A stretch of DNA of 64,000 nucleotides from Crambe crambe (taxonomy: Eukaryota > Porifera > Demospongiae > Poecilosclerida > Crambeidae), in NCBI GenBank assembly GCA_963924555.1, contig OZ004588.1:7537205-7601204 (forward strand). The letters are read 5' to 3'. Each line of letters opens with the position of its first letter. Within the stretch, counting starts at the first letter, position 1. The notes under the pieces are model-generated. The model was not told the DNA's origin. It ran no database searches and saw only the letters and a list, made by a program, of their open reading frames with translations. Of this stretch, positions 45,301 to 58,217 are shown piece by piece. A program made the position numbers and the translations under genes.

Positions 45301-48300
45301 GCTAGTCGCCACAGTAGTTTGATAGCATCTACAGCCAGTTCAGCTGGTTCCAGGTGAAAGGTGTCCATATTTTGCTTAGCAGGTGGACGACCCTCGGACA
45401 ACTCTTGCAGGAAAGCTGAGGGAGACTTGGGGTCGGAAGTGTTCCGAAGGAGGTAATGACAAGTGATGAGTTTAGCCTTGGCACAGATGAAGAGAGCATC
45501 TGGTGAAGACCGCTCCACCAGAACAGGATGCTCCAAAACTTGCAGCAGCTCTTTCCTACAATCCTCCATCTGGAAAAAACAACAACAAAAAACCATCTGA
45601 TGACACACCGTCCTACCAAGTGGGTAGAACCCTCTAATCATGCATTATTAGTTAAGCCAGACCTTTCCCTGAGCGAGATGTGTAGTAGCCTGTGATAAGC
45701 TGCAGTACAGTGCTGCCATGGTAGCCTTCTTTCCATTCTCAGACTTGGGTTGTATCTCAAGAGAAGGCGTGGCCAGAGATATGCCCCCTTGCACAGCAAG
45801 TTCTCTAAAGAGAGCTAGTGCTTGTGTTTCCAGAGTAATGATACAAGTATCCTTCTGTAAATCCGCTGATACAGCACTGCACAGGTTGAGTAAGATGGCC
45901 AGACACCTCAAGGCTAGTGCGATCTTATGCATAGCATGAGGGGGGAGTAGATCAATATCACTTACACACTAACAACTATAGGACTGCACTACCTGTGAGT
46001 GGACAGAGCAGACTAAAGCAGTGAGGAACAAATTAGCAAGCATCTCTAGGGGGTGATGAAATAGAGCCTCTAATTCTTTAGGAGATCTTTTGCTCTTCTG
46101 GGTAGAAAGCCACACTTCTTTCCATGCCTCTGCCGCTCTGAATAGGCACTGACCAACATCCTCAGAAGTTATTAGCCGTTCTGCATTCTCCTGCAAGCAA
46201 ATATTGCTCACTCTCTCCAGCACTACGTCACATGACCTTTGAAAGTGCGGCTCCTCCCTATCTGTTTCCACGGCAGCACCTCTACTTTCAACTTCACTGG
46301 ATCTGTTAAGTAATAGTAATAATTAAGTGATTGTAATTGTACAGGCAATTCTACAAACCTCATGTGCTTTTCGGATGTGACAATTCCTTTCCAAAGGAAA
46401 GTAGTAGCGAGTGCTTGGTGGACCTCACTCTTGGAGTTGCTGGTGTCATCGGAGGCCAGATGTTCCAGTAAGCAGAGTGCCTGATCCAGGAGTTCTAGGG
46501 AATCTGTGGGTTGTTCATGCCCACATTGGAGGGAGCAGTGACGAGAGAGAGAAGCCAATTGAGTGGCTAGGCGGGCTTCAATTAGAGTAGCTTCCAGTTG
46601 TGAATAGAGAGAGAGGAGATCGCTACTGACAACCACCATAGCAGTGTGTGTAGCACTAGGACTAGGACTTGAATGATTCTGACACCACGCAAGTTCTTGT
46701 TCCAAATACATTGCCTTCACCTCCAGGGACAAGGCTATTGAAGAATGCTTAAGAACTGTGAGGAAGCTCCCTTTCATTGAGTCAGAGGAAGGAGAGTTAT
46801 TTCTATATGCAGCACGCTTGAGTTGCATCCACTGTCCTGTTAGTAACTCGGCACTTGCTGAGGACATCACTTGCTCATACGGCAATTTTCCAAAAATTTT
46901 CAAAATTGTTGTCATAGCAACCATGTAGTCGCCTGATTTGCCATACAATTCACTTAGGTAGAGAAAACGTTCAAGAAGTCGACACTGCAAATAATAATAT
47001 TATCTGGCCTTGAAGGTGGTGTTATCAAATATACATACCTCAAGTGAACGCTCATGATTGAGACCGGTGCCTTTGTCCTGAAGACACCAGGTCAGTAGCT
47101 CGTCACAGGAAATACTGATTATAGGACAGGCTTGAGTATATAGTTTGTCCTTGGCCAGCAACTTGCCCAAACGGTAAGCATCATTCCCCAGCCACTTGTG
47201 CTCATCAGACGGTAGCACTTTAGCACCCTATATACAAAATACCATCACCTCATTGAGACTCTCAATATGAATACTATTCATTGTTATTCCCACCCACACT
47301 AACCTTTTTGAGTATTTCCTTTGATCTGTTCAAGAGAGGGAGGCAAGAACTAACCAGGCAGGTTCTCATGGAAATGTCTGACATGATGCTGAAGGACGAG
47401 TCGGCAAGCAAAGAGTCACGCATTACCTCTATCTCCTCCTCATCATCAGAGGCCAGTAGATCAGCAAGAATACTGGACAGGAACGAGAGCAATTGAAGCT
47501 GTCGTGTGTGGACTCGTACACAGAAGGAAGTGGGGGACGAAGACGTAAGCATCCATTCCAAACAGGTCACACCTTTCAAGATTAATGCCTTGAAGTCAGT
47601 GAAGGTATTGAGTGGGAGGGAGAAACTGCTAGTTCTAAGAGTTTTGACCAGAAGTTCGATACTCTCCACAAGAGATGGAAGACTTGGAGGATGAGAGGGT
47701 GAGTTCACATCACATACCTGCTGGCCTATCAGCTTCATTAGGGAAGGAACAGCAATACTGCAGTGGTGAGAGCAATGGGCATATAACATGAAGTATAGCA
47801 TAATACAGGGTCTTATTGCCAACGCCTAGTGGCTGCTGGGCCAATTAGAAAATGTAAACTTGTTTCTTGTTGTGGCTTTGAACTAATGACGGTATAGGGT
47901 GGTGGACTCTAAGTACCTTTGAGTTGAGGATTTGGCAATGGTGTCCCATAACTGCACAACTAGGATCTGAAGGAACACGAGAACATGGTGGAATGAAGAA
48001 CAATTCCTATGGTGCTCCTCTTTGAGTGAGAGGGCCAGTTGGATCAACTCTTCTTTCCCCTTATTTTCGGAGCCAGCTTTGGTGCAGAGAGTGACCCGAT
48101 GCAGAATGTATCGCATGGAGGAAGTGAAGTGGTCACAAGAGAGATGAGGTGGAAAGAGTGAGATGTGGAGGGTGGACTGGGGGAGGAGGGATAGGTGAAA
48201 GTCCTGCAAACTTTGATGTAGATGGTGAAGAGGGATTGAGGGAGAAGATGTAGTGGACGAGTGAGTGAAATGCTGTTCAGCTGTCATCAAATATTCCAGA

Positions 48301-48945
48301 AAAGTTGGCATGTTGCAGCTCCCACTGGCTAGTAAACCCAGCAGTGCCTCTTTTCGAAACTGCAGGGCAAGGTCTGCATCTGCACCGTCACTCTCTAGCT
48401 GTGCTGCTCCACGCCAAAGCAAATCAGATGCAGGCTTCAAAAGAGATGCTTTTTCAGACTTTGATGGGAGTCTGAGGGTACAGGGGTCACTTGAGAAGAG
48501 CCTTGATCGCAGAAGTTGATATGTAGATAAGCAGCAGTCTGTATTACCTATCTGCAGAGAGCTTTTTGAAAGATGAAGTAATATCTTTTCAAAGGTGAGA
48601 GGTGGGACTTTATTAGAGGAGCCTGCACAGTGTTGTAGCGAAGCAGTACAGTGTTTAGCTATTTCCAGGAGCACCTGTTGCTCGCTGGAGTCACGAGTTG
48701 CTGGAAGTTGCTCTACACACTGCCGCAAGAGCTTGCACGAGTAAAGTTCATACTTAGCAACAGTAGAAGTGGTAATTTTTTCCTGCTTCAATACTGGCTG
48801 CAGGTAACTCTACACCATTAGGTATGACAATGGTCTATAAAATGAAGCGATAGCTAGATAGAGTGGGACTCACCAGCACAGCTCTGGGGAGTGATTCCAA
48901 GCATTTTCTTATCTTCAGGTCACTTAAAATGCGCTCTCCTTCCAT
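42386..48945 (-). CDS. ESPL1: Separase (cohesin protease)
   Basis: Clan CD cysteine protease (family C50) that cuts the cohesin kleisin at anaphase. Exons 48945-48874, 48809-47917, 47811-47304, 47227-47039, 46984-46359, 46302-45993, 45923-45663, 45569-45079, 45020-43863, 43811-43154, 43097-42904, 42846-42685, 42617-42386; phases agree; about 1917 residues. The long N-terminal part is helical-repeat-like. Protease domain: LPWESLPILQDCIITRMPSL, YFVVNPQGDLKKTE, catalytic His in VYCGHNVGRYL and Cys in ALLIGCSSAQLS, then GCLWNVTDGDIDRF and WLVGAAPVLYGLPL at the end. Exon 3's acceptor (AATAAG|A) and exon 8's donor (GATG|GTCTGT) are weak but the only in-frame choices. An E2F site lies upstream. Confidence 0.93.
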
Positions 48946-48984
48946 TCGACGCCACTACTCTATTTAACGCACACCGATGTTAAT

Positions 48985-48996
48985 TTTCCCGCCAAA
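48985..48996. promoter_or_regulatory. E2F-type site upstream of separase
   Basis: TTTCCCGCCAAA on the plus strand, 40 bp upstream of the separase ATG. Confidence 0.6.
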
Positions 48997-49177
48997 AATC
49001 ATTGACCGGCCACACCCTCAATAGGAAGCATAATATTATTATTCATGTTGTAAAGAGAATGGAGTGAAATGGTAGATGTTAATATAAACAACACATTGAA
49101 ATAACATCACAACAGAGTCAACAAAAATGAGGATCAGTAGCAGGTAGTTCTGAGGGCTAGCAAAATTGGCTTTGGAA

Positions 49178-52100
49178 TCAAAGCTTTTTAGTCAGCTTGA
49201 GTATGATGGGGTTGTGTCCCACGGGAGAGGGCAATGATGAGTCAGCAGGACCAGCAGCAGCTCTGTAACTGAGTAGTCCTGTAGTGGAGGAAAAGTGGTT
49301 GTTAACCACCCATTCTGCTGGACTAACTACAGGGGTTTCCTCGCTTGGGGTGGAGAGGGGACTGGGTAGAGGTGTAGCATGTGTGGAGGATGTGCAACTG
49401 GGTGTTTGAGAAGGTGTGGAGGTTCGGAAACATCTTGGTGATGAAGGTTGAGAGGGATGCAGCAGAGGAGGGGGCGGAGGAGGGTGCTCTAACTCTTCTA
49501 GATCCTTACCCACCAGAGGAAATACTCTGGGTTGCCATGGCAAAACAGCAGGATGTAAGAGTGTTGCTAGTTCTGTTTCATTAGGGGTGGGACTTGGACT
49601 GGCAATAGTCAGGCGGCGAGGAGGGGGAGGGGATGACAGGCTAGGGCTGTCTGATATGGAAAGTGTAGTGGCACTTTGAGGACGGCTCCTCTTACGTTGA
49701 CCTCCAGAAATAAAGTTCAGAAATCTCTTTTTCTCTGTGAGTTCACATCGAGCGTGTCTGTTGATGAAGGCTGCATCACTCAAATCCTCTTCCAGTGAAT
49801 GGTGTTTAGAGTTGGAATCCTTCTGCGTTTCATGCTCTGCTGGTGGACAGGCCTCTACCTCTCTCCAACTGGGAGTCATGATTTCCTTATACTCCAGCTT
49901 TTCCAATCGCGTGCTTGCAGCAATGGAGTAAGGTATGACTATGTTGTCGATATCGAACAAAGGAGTCGAGCTAGCCATTCGCCTTTTTCTGGTGGAATGT
50001 AAAGGAGTAATGTTGCTGGGGGTAGTGGGATGAGAGAGCCCTGGAGACCACACACTGCTTCCTGTTGAGTCTAGAGAAGTTTGATGTTGAAGAAATGATG
50101 GCTTCCTGCGAGATGGATCACCTGAAGAAACAAACGCTAAAACTCAAGCCATAAATCTGATGTTTTATTAATTAAGTCACACCCATTACCAGCCTACAAT
50201 ATCATGAGTATTTGCCCTTGCATGCAGGAGTACAGGAGATGTGTTGCCATATTTGTAATACATGAGGCACTTTGTTGGCTGGCCTAACATGCTTGTGACA
50301 AGAGAGAGGCATTCAGTGCTTATGGCACACATCATTCGAAGCATCACAACACAATCACACCAATATACCAGTAGAACACAGCAACACATCATTAGCACTG
50401 TTGGTTCTTTTGTTTCCTACCGTCCATAGATATGCACCCATCTTTTCTGTGGTCATTGGACCACATCCCCCCCCAGTTTGTGACAGTACCAACCTCTGGT
50501 TGACTCGAGTGATACAGGTGTATGCATTGGACTGGGACTGGGAGAGTGCTCATAGCCTTGATAGGAACTGGAGTGATGAGGTGTAGAGAGCTGGGCAAGT
50601 GTAGAAGCAGCCTTGCGTCTGAGAAGGAAATGTTTACAATGAAATGCAATATAATGTAATGTAGTGACTGTAGGATGATGCAAGAAAGTAAGTACACTAA
50701 GACAACCATGTAATATATACAGCACTCGCTGTTCACCTTTTGTTAAGAGGAAGCTGAGCATAAGAGTGTTCTGAAAGTATCTGCTTGACTCCACTGTCCA
50801 GGGTAAGCCTGGAAGGAAGCTCTGCACACAAACAACATTGTATCAGAATTAGATTCCACCTATTTAGGTCTCAGAATAACCCTGAAACATGATCACATAA
50901 CAAGTAGCTAGGATGAACCTTGCTCGATGGTCATGTTTTCACCTCCTCCTCCATGCCAAATCAAGCAGAGCACATGCCATGTATCATTACAGGCAACTAA
51001 CCATGAGCCATTGACAACTGTGGATGAAATGCCGAATCAACTGATAGAGAACTCCGTACTCTTCCCGTAATTTTTCTTCTTACGATCTTTCTGTTAACTC
51101 TTCGCACCAAAGGCCTGCCAAAAAACAATCAGAAGCGGACATACTTAACTGGAGATAATAGAATGTTTGCACATACCGAGTCCTAGCAGCAGTCGAGTTA
51201 GTCTCTTCTAAATATAGGAGATTCCTCCCAAGTGGTGATGGAGATAGAAGATCTTTCACTTGCAGCTTGGCTCCTAGCAAAGCCTCTGGAAGAAGGAGGT
51301 GTGGCAGATATGGAGCATGCCCAGAAGAGTGATGATGAGAGAAACCATTATTGCCTGGCTTTGTCCCAACGGCAAAGAGACAATCGCTTCCATTGTTGCC
51401 CCGAATTGACTCTAACACCGTTCCATTGGTAATGGAGAAATACTGAGGCAGTGTTGCAGATTGGTTTGGAGCTAAGAACTCTAACTTTTCTTTAGTGACA
51501 GTTTCTTTGATGTGGTGATCCAAACGATAAATTTGCTTATTAAGGTCAGCAATGCGCCTCTGTAACCATGACCACCTAGATCCTAACGACAAACGAGAGC
51601 ATTCCCACGAACCTTTCACGTCCGAATGTCTAAGTTTTTCAAATCAATAGTAATATACACAAGTTTTTTTGTTTTTTTTTAAAACCAAATAGAATTCATA
51701 GCTATTAAAGCACAGCTAATGAATAACTTAGCCAGTGGAGATCAGGATAACCACCACATCCACCCCTTGGAAAAAACAACATGAAAACCCTTCCCTTCTA
51801 TTTTACGTATTTTTTGTTTTCACTGCTAAAAAATAACAGCGTTTGCTCATCAGCAATTAACGGTGCTAAATGGGGAGCCACCTACCTCTGCATATGATCA
51901 GCTGATTCCTCTTCTTCCATGTCATCTTGGTCTTCCCCCTCTTCATCCTCCTCATCAGATGATGCATCTGTCAAATCATCATCTAGCAGTCCCTCAAGAG
52001 CAGATAGCTGAGCAGTCATGGTCTGAACCACACCCCCCTCAGCATCACTGGGCACGCTACTGACATAAGATTCCATGGAACTGAAGGAGTCCTCCCCTCG

Positions 52101-52862
52101 GACCCTCCCATCTCCTCCTGTTCTATTCATTTCTTCATTTGGTGATATGAAAGTGTCGTCACTTGCTCCATCTACTTGTATTGGTAGTGGCATGATACTT
52201 TCTGTCCTATGGGGCAATTCGGATACGGAAGATTCAGATTCATCAGCAGTGAGAGCATCTCGCTCTGTGTCCTCCAGGAAATGCAGCTGCTTGCGTACAT
52301 GAGAGTCAACTACACGAAGCTGTCTCTGTCGCACTTTTCTTTGTAACGAAGAAACTTGCTTCTCCAGCATTTTCTGTTTGCTGGTCAAGTGGGCAGCCCG
52401 TTTAGTAATAAGAGAACCCGTATAACTGAGAGCAAGCTCTGGACACATCAGGCGGCTGCTGTTACATAAACCAGTTAGAGAACTTTCCTCATTACTACTG
52501 TGAGCTCCCTCAGTTTTTGCCGGTCCAGCAGTAAATGGTATTGCTGCTGGAGGAGTTCTTACTATACCATTACGATCTAGAGTGTGGTTGTGAGCCATAT
52601 TCAGCTTTTTAATAAATGGGGAAGTACTTCCATTAGATAATGATGACTCTACTGTGGTGGGTGAAATTCCAAGCTCAGCACACGAATTTAGAATAGGACT
52701 GGAGACCATTATATGTGGCTTTCGACTAGAGCTGTGTGCTGCTGTTAAAAGAGTAGCCACTTTTCCTGCAGCTGCTTGCATAGCATTGTCAGAAGGAATA
52801 CTTCTTTGGTCCACACTGCCAGACAGTACAGTAGACGTTCTTAGAGATATTTGCGATGGCAT
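49178..52862 (-). CDS. KANSL1: KANSL1, scaffold of the NSL histone acetyltransferase complex
   Basis: Binds MOF/KAT8 through its PEHE domain and WDR5, directing H4 acetylation at promoters. Exons 52862-51886, 51629-51177, 51114-51002, 50821-50737, 50618-50494, 50121-49178; 898 residues. The PEHE region is clear near residue 610: FDIDNIVIPYSIAASTRLEK with LEYKEIMTPSWREVE and EDLSDAAFINRHARCE. Exon 2 carries SRWSWLQRRIADLNKQIYRL (the KANSL1 coiled segment), exon 3 RPLVRRVNRKIVRRK. QPRVFPL near the end matches the QPWERRTFPL block. N-terminal part has a basic coiled coil (HLTSKQKMLEKQVSSLQRKV) and a long acidic Ser/Asp/Glu tract. Divergent from ALIX. Confidence 0.9.
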
Positions 52863-53529
52863 GAGGTGTTTTTGCAGTAGGGTTTTTAGTTAGCTACCCA
52901 CCTTCTCCATAAGAATCGAATCCGTTCAGCCGGCCACGTTATGAGTAGCATTCGACGCGCGAAGTGGTGTGTGTCGAGTATCTTCTTGTGAATCTGTAGC
53001 TCTCAAGGTCCTAACCTTGTGGACGTCTTTATCTCGATAATGTAGTACTGCGCTTAGAAGAATGTAATTGTATATAGGAAGCTGCAGCACCAAGTAGCTT
53101 ATAAATAGTCATAAACAACACTTTAGTGGCGGCCTCGAGTGAAGTTAGTAGTTAGAAATTTGATGAAAACTTAGCTCCACACTTCGGTATTCTTTCTTAA
53201 AAGATTAACTCCTTACGGGATCAATAAGTGACCTTAGCGAACGGACATTCTTGCAGCAGTTAGCCAAGTCGACGTTGCTATACTAAATTCGCCATGAGGC
53301 ACAATCAAAACGTGGCGCTTTTAGCCTCCAGGACCGCGAATATTCCTTATAAGGGAATTTTGTGTTCCAAATAATTTTGACCCCGTAGTAAACACATCAT
53401 GTGACAAAGAGCACCAATCCGATACGTATGAATAAAAATATCAGATGACGTAATTTCGAGAATAAAAGTTGCATGCACGTAAGAGATATATAGAGGACCG
53501 AAAGAGTCCAGGGTTGAATTGGTGAAGAT
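52863..53529. promoter_or_regulatory. Divergent region KANSL1 / ALIX
   Basis: 667 bp between outward-facing starts. No ORF or repeat of note; TGGCGCTTTTA near 53311 is a partial E2F-like core. An upstream non-coding KANSL1 exon could lie here. Confidence 0.4.
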
Positions 53530-56500
53530 ATGGCGTCTCAAAGTTTCTTTTCTGTCCCTTCTAAAGTTACAAAGAGTGTAGATTTCGAAAAAGTATTTCT
53601 CCGATTCATAGCCAGCAACTTCGATGAAGATACTCCATCACGCTATGCAGAACCAATTCGAGAATTCTCCAATCTCCGCGAGTCCACAGTTGTGAAAGTA
53701 CCAGATAAGCATGAAACAGGGTTGGACCTGATCACCAGGTGGGTAGCTAGTAGGTATGGTATCTTGGTAGTTAGTATTCATGGTGTATTTCTAGGTATTA
53801 TGACCAGCTGGGTGCCATAGAAAACAAGTTGCCCATTTCGGAAGGCCAGGTATGCTTGAGTATGATAAGGTCAACGTAAAATAGTGTGTTCCTCTTGCAT
53901 GGTTATTGTGCTGTCCTCATAAGGTGTGTATGAATGTCACATGACTATCTATAGCTATTGGAACTGAACTTGATTAAATCATTAAGTTTTGCTATTTTAA
54001 GCATCATTGCATTACCTCATGTCTATCAGATTCGCATCAAGTTTACATGGACTGAAGCATTTTGTAAAGCAGGATTGTTTGGTGGTGGCAAGTCAGCCAG
54101 TAAGTGTTTCTTGCACCAACTATTACATAATTTCAATTCCCACCATTATTAGGTGAAACCTCAGCCACATTTGAACGTTGTTGTGTGCTGTTCAACATTG
54201 GAGCACTTCAATCTCAAATCGCAAAGTCACAGAATTTTGATAGTGATGAGGGTATGAAGAATGCTGCCAAACACTTCCAGGTGAGAAAGGCTGGCTTTAC
54301 CAGACGTTGGATGATGATATACAAATTCCCATGTTTTAGGGAGCTGCTGGTACATTCCAGTTGTTGCAAGAGCAAGTATTTGCTCACCTTCAGACAGCAC
54401 CAACCCCGGACCTAACGGCAGAGTCCACCACTGCTCTGGTAGGGATCATGCTGGCGCAGGCTCAGGAAAGTTTTTCTCTGAAGGCTGTTAAAGGTGAGGA
54501 GAGGAGGGGGTGTGGTATTGGATTGTCATCCATATTCTGAATAGATAAAATCAAAGATCAGGTGGTGGCAAAGATTGCCATGCAAGCAGCTGATCTTTAT
54601 GCTGATGCCCTTAGCAACATGCAAGTCGGCTCCATCAAGTCCATGTGGGACAAGGTTCGTTTAGAATATCCTTTTTTTGGTAGGGAGGGGGGATTTCTTT
54701 CTGCATTAATGAATGACCTGAGACAACATGTTCCTGAATAGGACTCGACATGTCAATACCCACTACAGAATAAAATTAATACAAACTGCAGAATGAGACC
54801 CTATTTCCAATTTTTAGGGATGGATTCAGACAGTAGCTGCCAAGCAGGCTTACTTGCACTCTGTAGCTCAGCATCGCATGGGCATGGTTGCACATGCTAA
54901 TAAAAACTTTGGAGAGGCAGTGGCAAGACTTACGGTTAGTGTCCACACACTCGTGACTCTCTCACACACACACTTTTGATTTGTGTTTTGTTCCTTCAGA
55001 GAGCTGTGGCACTGTTGAACGAGGCTGAGAAGAGAGGAGAAGGATATTTCAAGCCATATGTAAGTAACTGTATCAGGAATGTGATTGTTATCAATGTGGT
55101 AGGATCATCACCTATTCTTATCGTGTAGGAATTGTCTGCTACAATCAAAAGAGACTATGAGCAAGTCAAGAAAGACAACGAGTTCATTTATAATGATCTT
55201 GTCCCTGACTTCAATACATTGGAGCCCCCTGGCAAGGCAACTCTGGCTAAGTCGGCACAGTTTACCAGTCCTGCAGCCAACTTCATGGACCTGTTCAAGG
55301 ACCTGATGCCTCTGTCTGTCAATCAAGCTGTCAATGCTTACACTGGCAAGAAGGAGAGTTTAGTAGGTGGAGAATTGGAACGTCTGAAGGGGGCCACTAA
55401 TGCCTTGAACGAGTAGGTGTAATTATGTTGGGACTAGTCAGTAGTTTGTTTGTCTGTCATAGGGGAAGATGATGCTATCATTATAGGAATGTTATTGTGT
55501 GTGCAGATTGCTTGCTAGTAAGAACCTTCCAGCTGCCATTGAAGACACTGGAGGCAATCAGCTTCCCGATTCTCTCCGGGAGAAGGCTGAGTTCCTCAGG
55601 ACTCAGGGTGGTGTGGATACCATTGAGAAGAAGCTCTATGGTCTGCCAGAACTATTGCAAAGGAATAAAGAGATTCTAGATGAGGTAAATTTATTTATTT
55701 CTTAGCAAAAGAGCATTGTGCTTCTGTTAATTCATGAAGCTGTGAACAATAGTGATTGCTGGTAACAGTACAACAGATTATCACTGCATGTACAACAGAT
55801 AGATACATCATTGCATGTACTTTTTTCTTTTCGGTGCAGACTAGCCGCATGCTGAATGAAGAAGAACGAGAAGATACAGAACTGAGGAATCGTTTCAAGG
55901 AAAAATGGAGACGAGAGCCTTCCAGCAAGCTAACAGAGACCCTCAGAAAGGATGTGAGATCACAACAGCTGATAGTTACAATTTTATTTATACTTATGGT
56001 TATGCAGGTGAAAAAGTTTAAGGGGATCCTTGACAATGCTACTCGTGCTGACTCCATTGTGAAAGAGAGATACCAGAGCAATAGAGAAGCCATGATTCTA
56101 TTGGGAAAGCCCGAGCCTGAGATTACAGCTGCCCTTCCTGCTGCTGGCTCACATGCTGCTATCTCTAGTGGCAGCCAGGTAAAGAATGGAAATGCATGGT
56201 AAAGATGTGTATTACTGGACTGTGCTGTTGTTCATTAGAGTGTTCAGGACTTGCGTCAGTTAATGGATGAAGTACAAACTCTAAAAGTGGAACGTGAAAC
56301 TGTTGAAAAGACTCTGCGTGATCCAGTAGCCGATATTGTCCCCAAATTTCTCCAAGCTCTGAAAGATATGGGTGACGTAGATGAGGAGTCTATTTCTGAG
56401 GCCCACTTGAGAGCCGAGTATGGGAAGGTACAGCAGCAGGTGGAAGAGAGCCTGCAGAAGCAGGACGGAATCGTGGGGCGTATCATGGCTGCTCATGACC

Positions 56501-57398
56501 AGTTTGTCAGGGAGACTCAAGCACAAGGTGTCAGTGAGCGAGAACAGAAGTTGAAGGAGCTGGCTGCTGGCTATGATGCTTTCGTAGAGTTGGATGCTAA
56601 CTTGACAGAAGGCACTAAATTTTATAATGATTTGACGCCACTTTTGCTCAAAATCCAAACCAAAGTTAGTGATTTCACTTTTGCAAGAAAAACAGAAAAG
56701 GAGGATGTGCTAAAGTAAGTTGAGAGAGAATTATGATCACGTCCATCATGATTATCGTATTATAGGGAAGTGCAGAAAGGTATCGTCAATGAACCACCTA
56801 CCACTTCAGGTCCAGTGCCGCAGTACCAGCAAGGTATCAGTTACTCTTAATACAATAATTATATTAATCATCAGCATCATGTACATAGACCAGACGGACC
56901 AGGGAAGTAGTCGGCAACCCCCTCCCAGGCCACCACCTCCAAGTGTTTCACCTCAACAACAGGCACAGCGGATGCCTCCACCACCACAACAGCAACCTGC
57001 TCCACAATATCAACATCCCCCTCCGACAGGTGCACAGTCTATGCCACCACCTCAATACCCTCCCCAGCAAAGTAAGTAGGAAGTTGGCCGAGCCTACATC
57101 CTGCTTCATTCTATTATCTACATAGGTTACTACCAACCCTATGCTCCTTATGGGCAGCCTCCCATTCCCCAAGGCTACTCCATGCCACCACCTCAAGGCT
57201 ATCCTCAGCAAGCTCCTCCTCCCCAGGGCTTTCCCCCACAACAACCTTATTACCCTCACCCTCAACAAGGCAAGTTACTGTGGAACCAGAATTGGACCAC
57301 TGCTCACCCTACTGTAATCTTATTACACAGGGTCATACTATCAGCCCCAACCAGGCATGCCACCACAACCAGGTTACCAGCCACCACCACGGAGATGA
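53530..57398 (+). CDS. PDCD6IP: ALIX / PDCD6IP, Bro1-domain ESCRT adaptor
   Basis: Bridges cargo to ESCRT-III (CHMP4) in multivesicular body formation, abscission and membrane repair. Seventeen exons: 53530-53738, 53795-53849, 54030-54099, 54153-54280, 54340-54493, 54545-54654, 54818-54934, 55000-55059, 55129-55412, 55507-55684, 55840-55953, 56008-56178, 56239-56714, 56766-56833, 56889-57071, 57126-57269, 57331-57398; 862 residues, human 868. Bro1 domain: RYYDQLGAIENK, RCCVLFNIGALQSQIA, IMLAQAQESF, KDNEFIYNDLVP. V domain: LNLPAAIED-type NLPAAIEDTGG, LPELLQRNKEILDE, LGKPEPEI, FVELDANLTEGTKFYNDL, FARKTEKEDVLK. Pro/Gln/Tyr-rich tail with GYP/GYS units. The last intron has a GC donor (CAAG|GCAAGT). 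I see no P(S/T)AP or GPPxxxY in the tail. Confidence 0.96.
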
Positions 57399-57512
57399 GC
57401 GGGGTGATGTCCAGACACTAAAACTTCTGTTAACATAAGAGAGATTCACTTAAAAGACTATTATAGTTGATTAATCAATGTATGTATGCATTGTGACAAC
57501 ACAAACAAAAAA

Positions 57513-58217
57513 TTATTTGTGTAGATTTCCCTGGCGTAATTCCTTATTTTCCTCTTCCAAGACTCTTAACTGATTCTTTAGTTCTTTTAGTTCTCTCTCC
57601 TTTCGGGTTAGTTCTTCTTTTCCCTGATCCCGTACTGCATTCAACTCTCTCTCTAACTCCAGACATTCATCAACCAATTCAGGTTTAGACAAATTCTGCA
57701 GTCGTTCAGATGCCACTTCTTGGTAAGTGCTCTCAAAGTCTTGTTCCAAAAGGCTCTGCTGTCCAAATATTTCATCTTCAGGGCTCTCGTAGAAGTCTTC
57801 TTCTGAAAGAGAGTCATCGAGTGAAAGGGTTCTGCTGGCTCGAGGGGTTGGAATCCTTACTTCATTGCAACCACGGTCCTCCATTATAAACTGGGTAGTA
57901 TTCCAAGGAGCACTTGGCCTACCAGCTAGCTGGGCTTCTCTTCTGGCTGCACGTGCAGCTTCTCTGGATTCCACTGCTCTCTTCTCTTCCAGGGTCATGC
58001 TGGAATAGGGCTTCCACTTACGCCGATGTTTACCACGTCTGTGGCGTTTGCGAACTTCAGGTGGCCTCTCCTCCTGCGGGTCAGCACCTTTATCACTCTC
58101 AGAACTAGTGGTAGGAGAAGACTTCATCTGCGGTGGCCGCATCTGGCCAAGATTCAGGGTCATTGCTGTGCTCTGTTCCATCGATACTCGCATTAAAACA
58201 GATAGAGGAAGGTGCAT
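57513..58217 (-). CDS. HEXIM1: HEXIM, 7SK-dependent P-TEFb inhibitor
   Basis: Represses CDK9/cyclin T when bound to 7SK RNA. One exon, 234 residues if the first ATG (58217) is used; ATGs at 58193 and 58181 are alternatives. Arg/Lys-rich RNA-binding region VRKRHRRGKHRRKWKPYSSM corresponds to the HEXIM KHRR motif. The inhibitory segment APWNTTQFIMEDRG matches the vertebrate PYNTTQFLMDD (Tyr changed to Trp). An acidic patch (DDSLSEEDFYESPEDE), FESTYQE and the Cyclin-T-binding coiled coil LQNLSKPELVDECLELEREL follow. Vertebrate HEXIM genes are also intronless. Tail to tail with ALIX, 114 bp apart. Confidence 0.93.
   Translation of the reverse strand: MHLPLSVLMRVSMEQSTAMTLNLGQMRPPQMKSSPTTSSESDKGADPQEERPPEVRKRHRRGKHRRKWKPYSSMTLEEKRAVESREAARAARREAQLAGRPSAPWNTTQFIMEDRGCNEVRIPTPRASRTLSLDDSLSEEDFYESPEDEIFGQQSLLEQDFESTYQEVASERLQNLSKPELVDECLELERELNAVRDQGKEELTRKERELKELKNQLRVLEEENKELRQGNLHK

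Noticed and set aside
57270-57421. ALIX ending in the other frame (to 57421) as the main product
   Set aside because: It loses the QPPP/GYQ tail and starts from a poor donor; kept only as a possible minor isoform.
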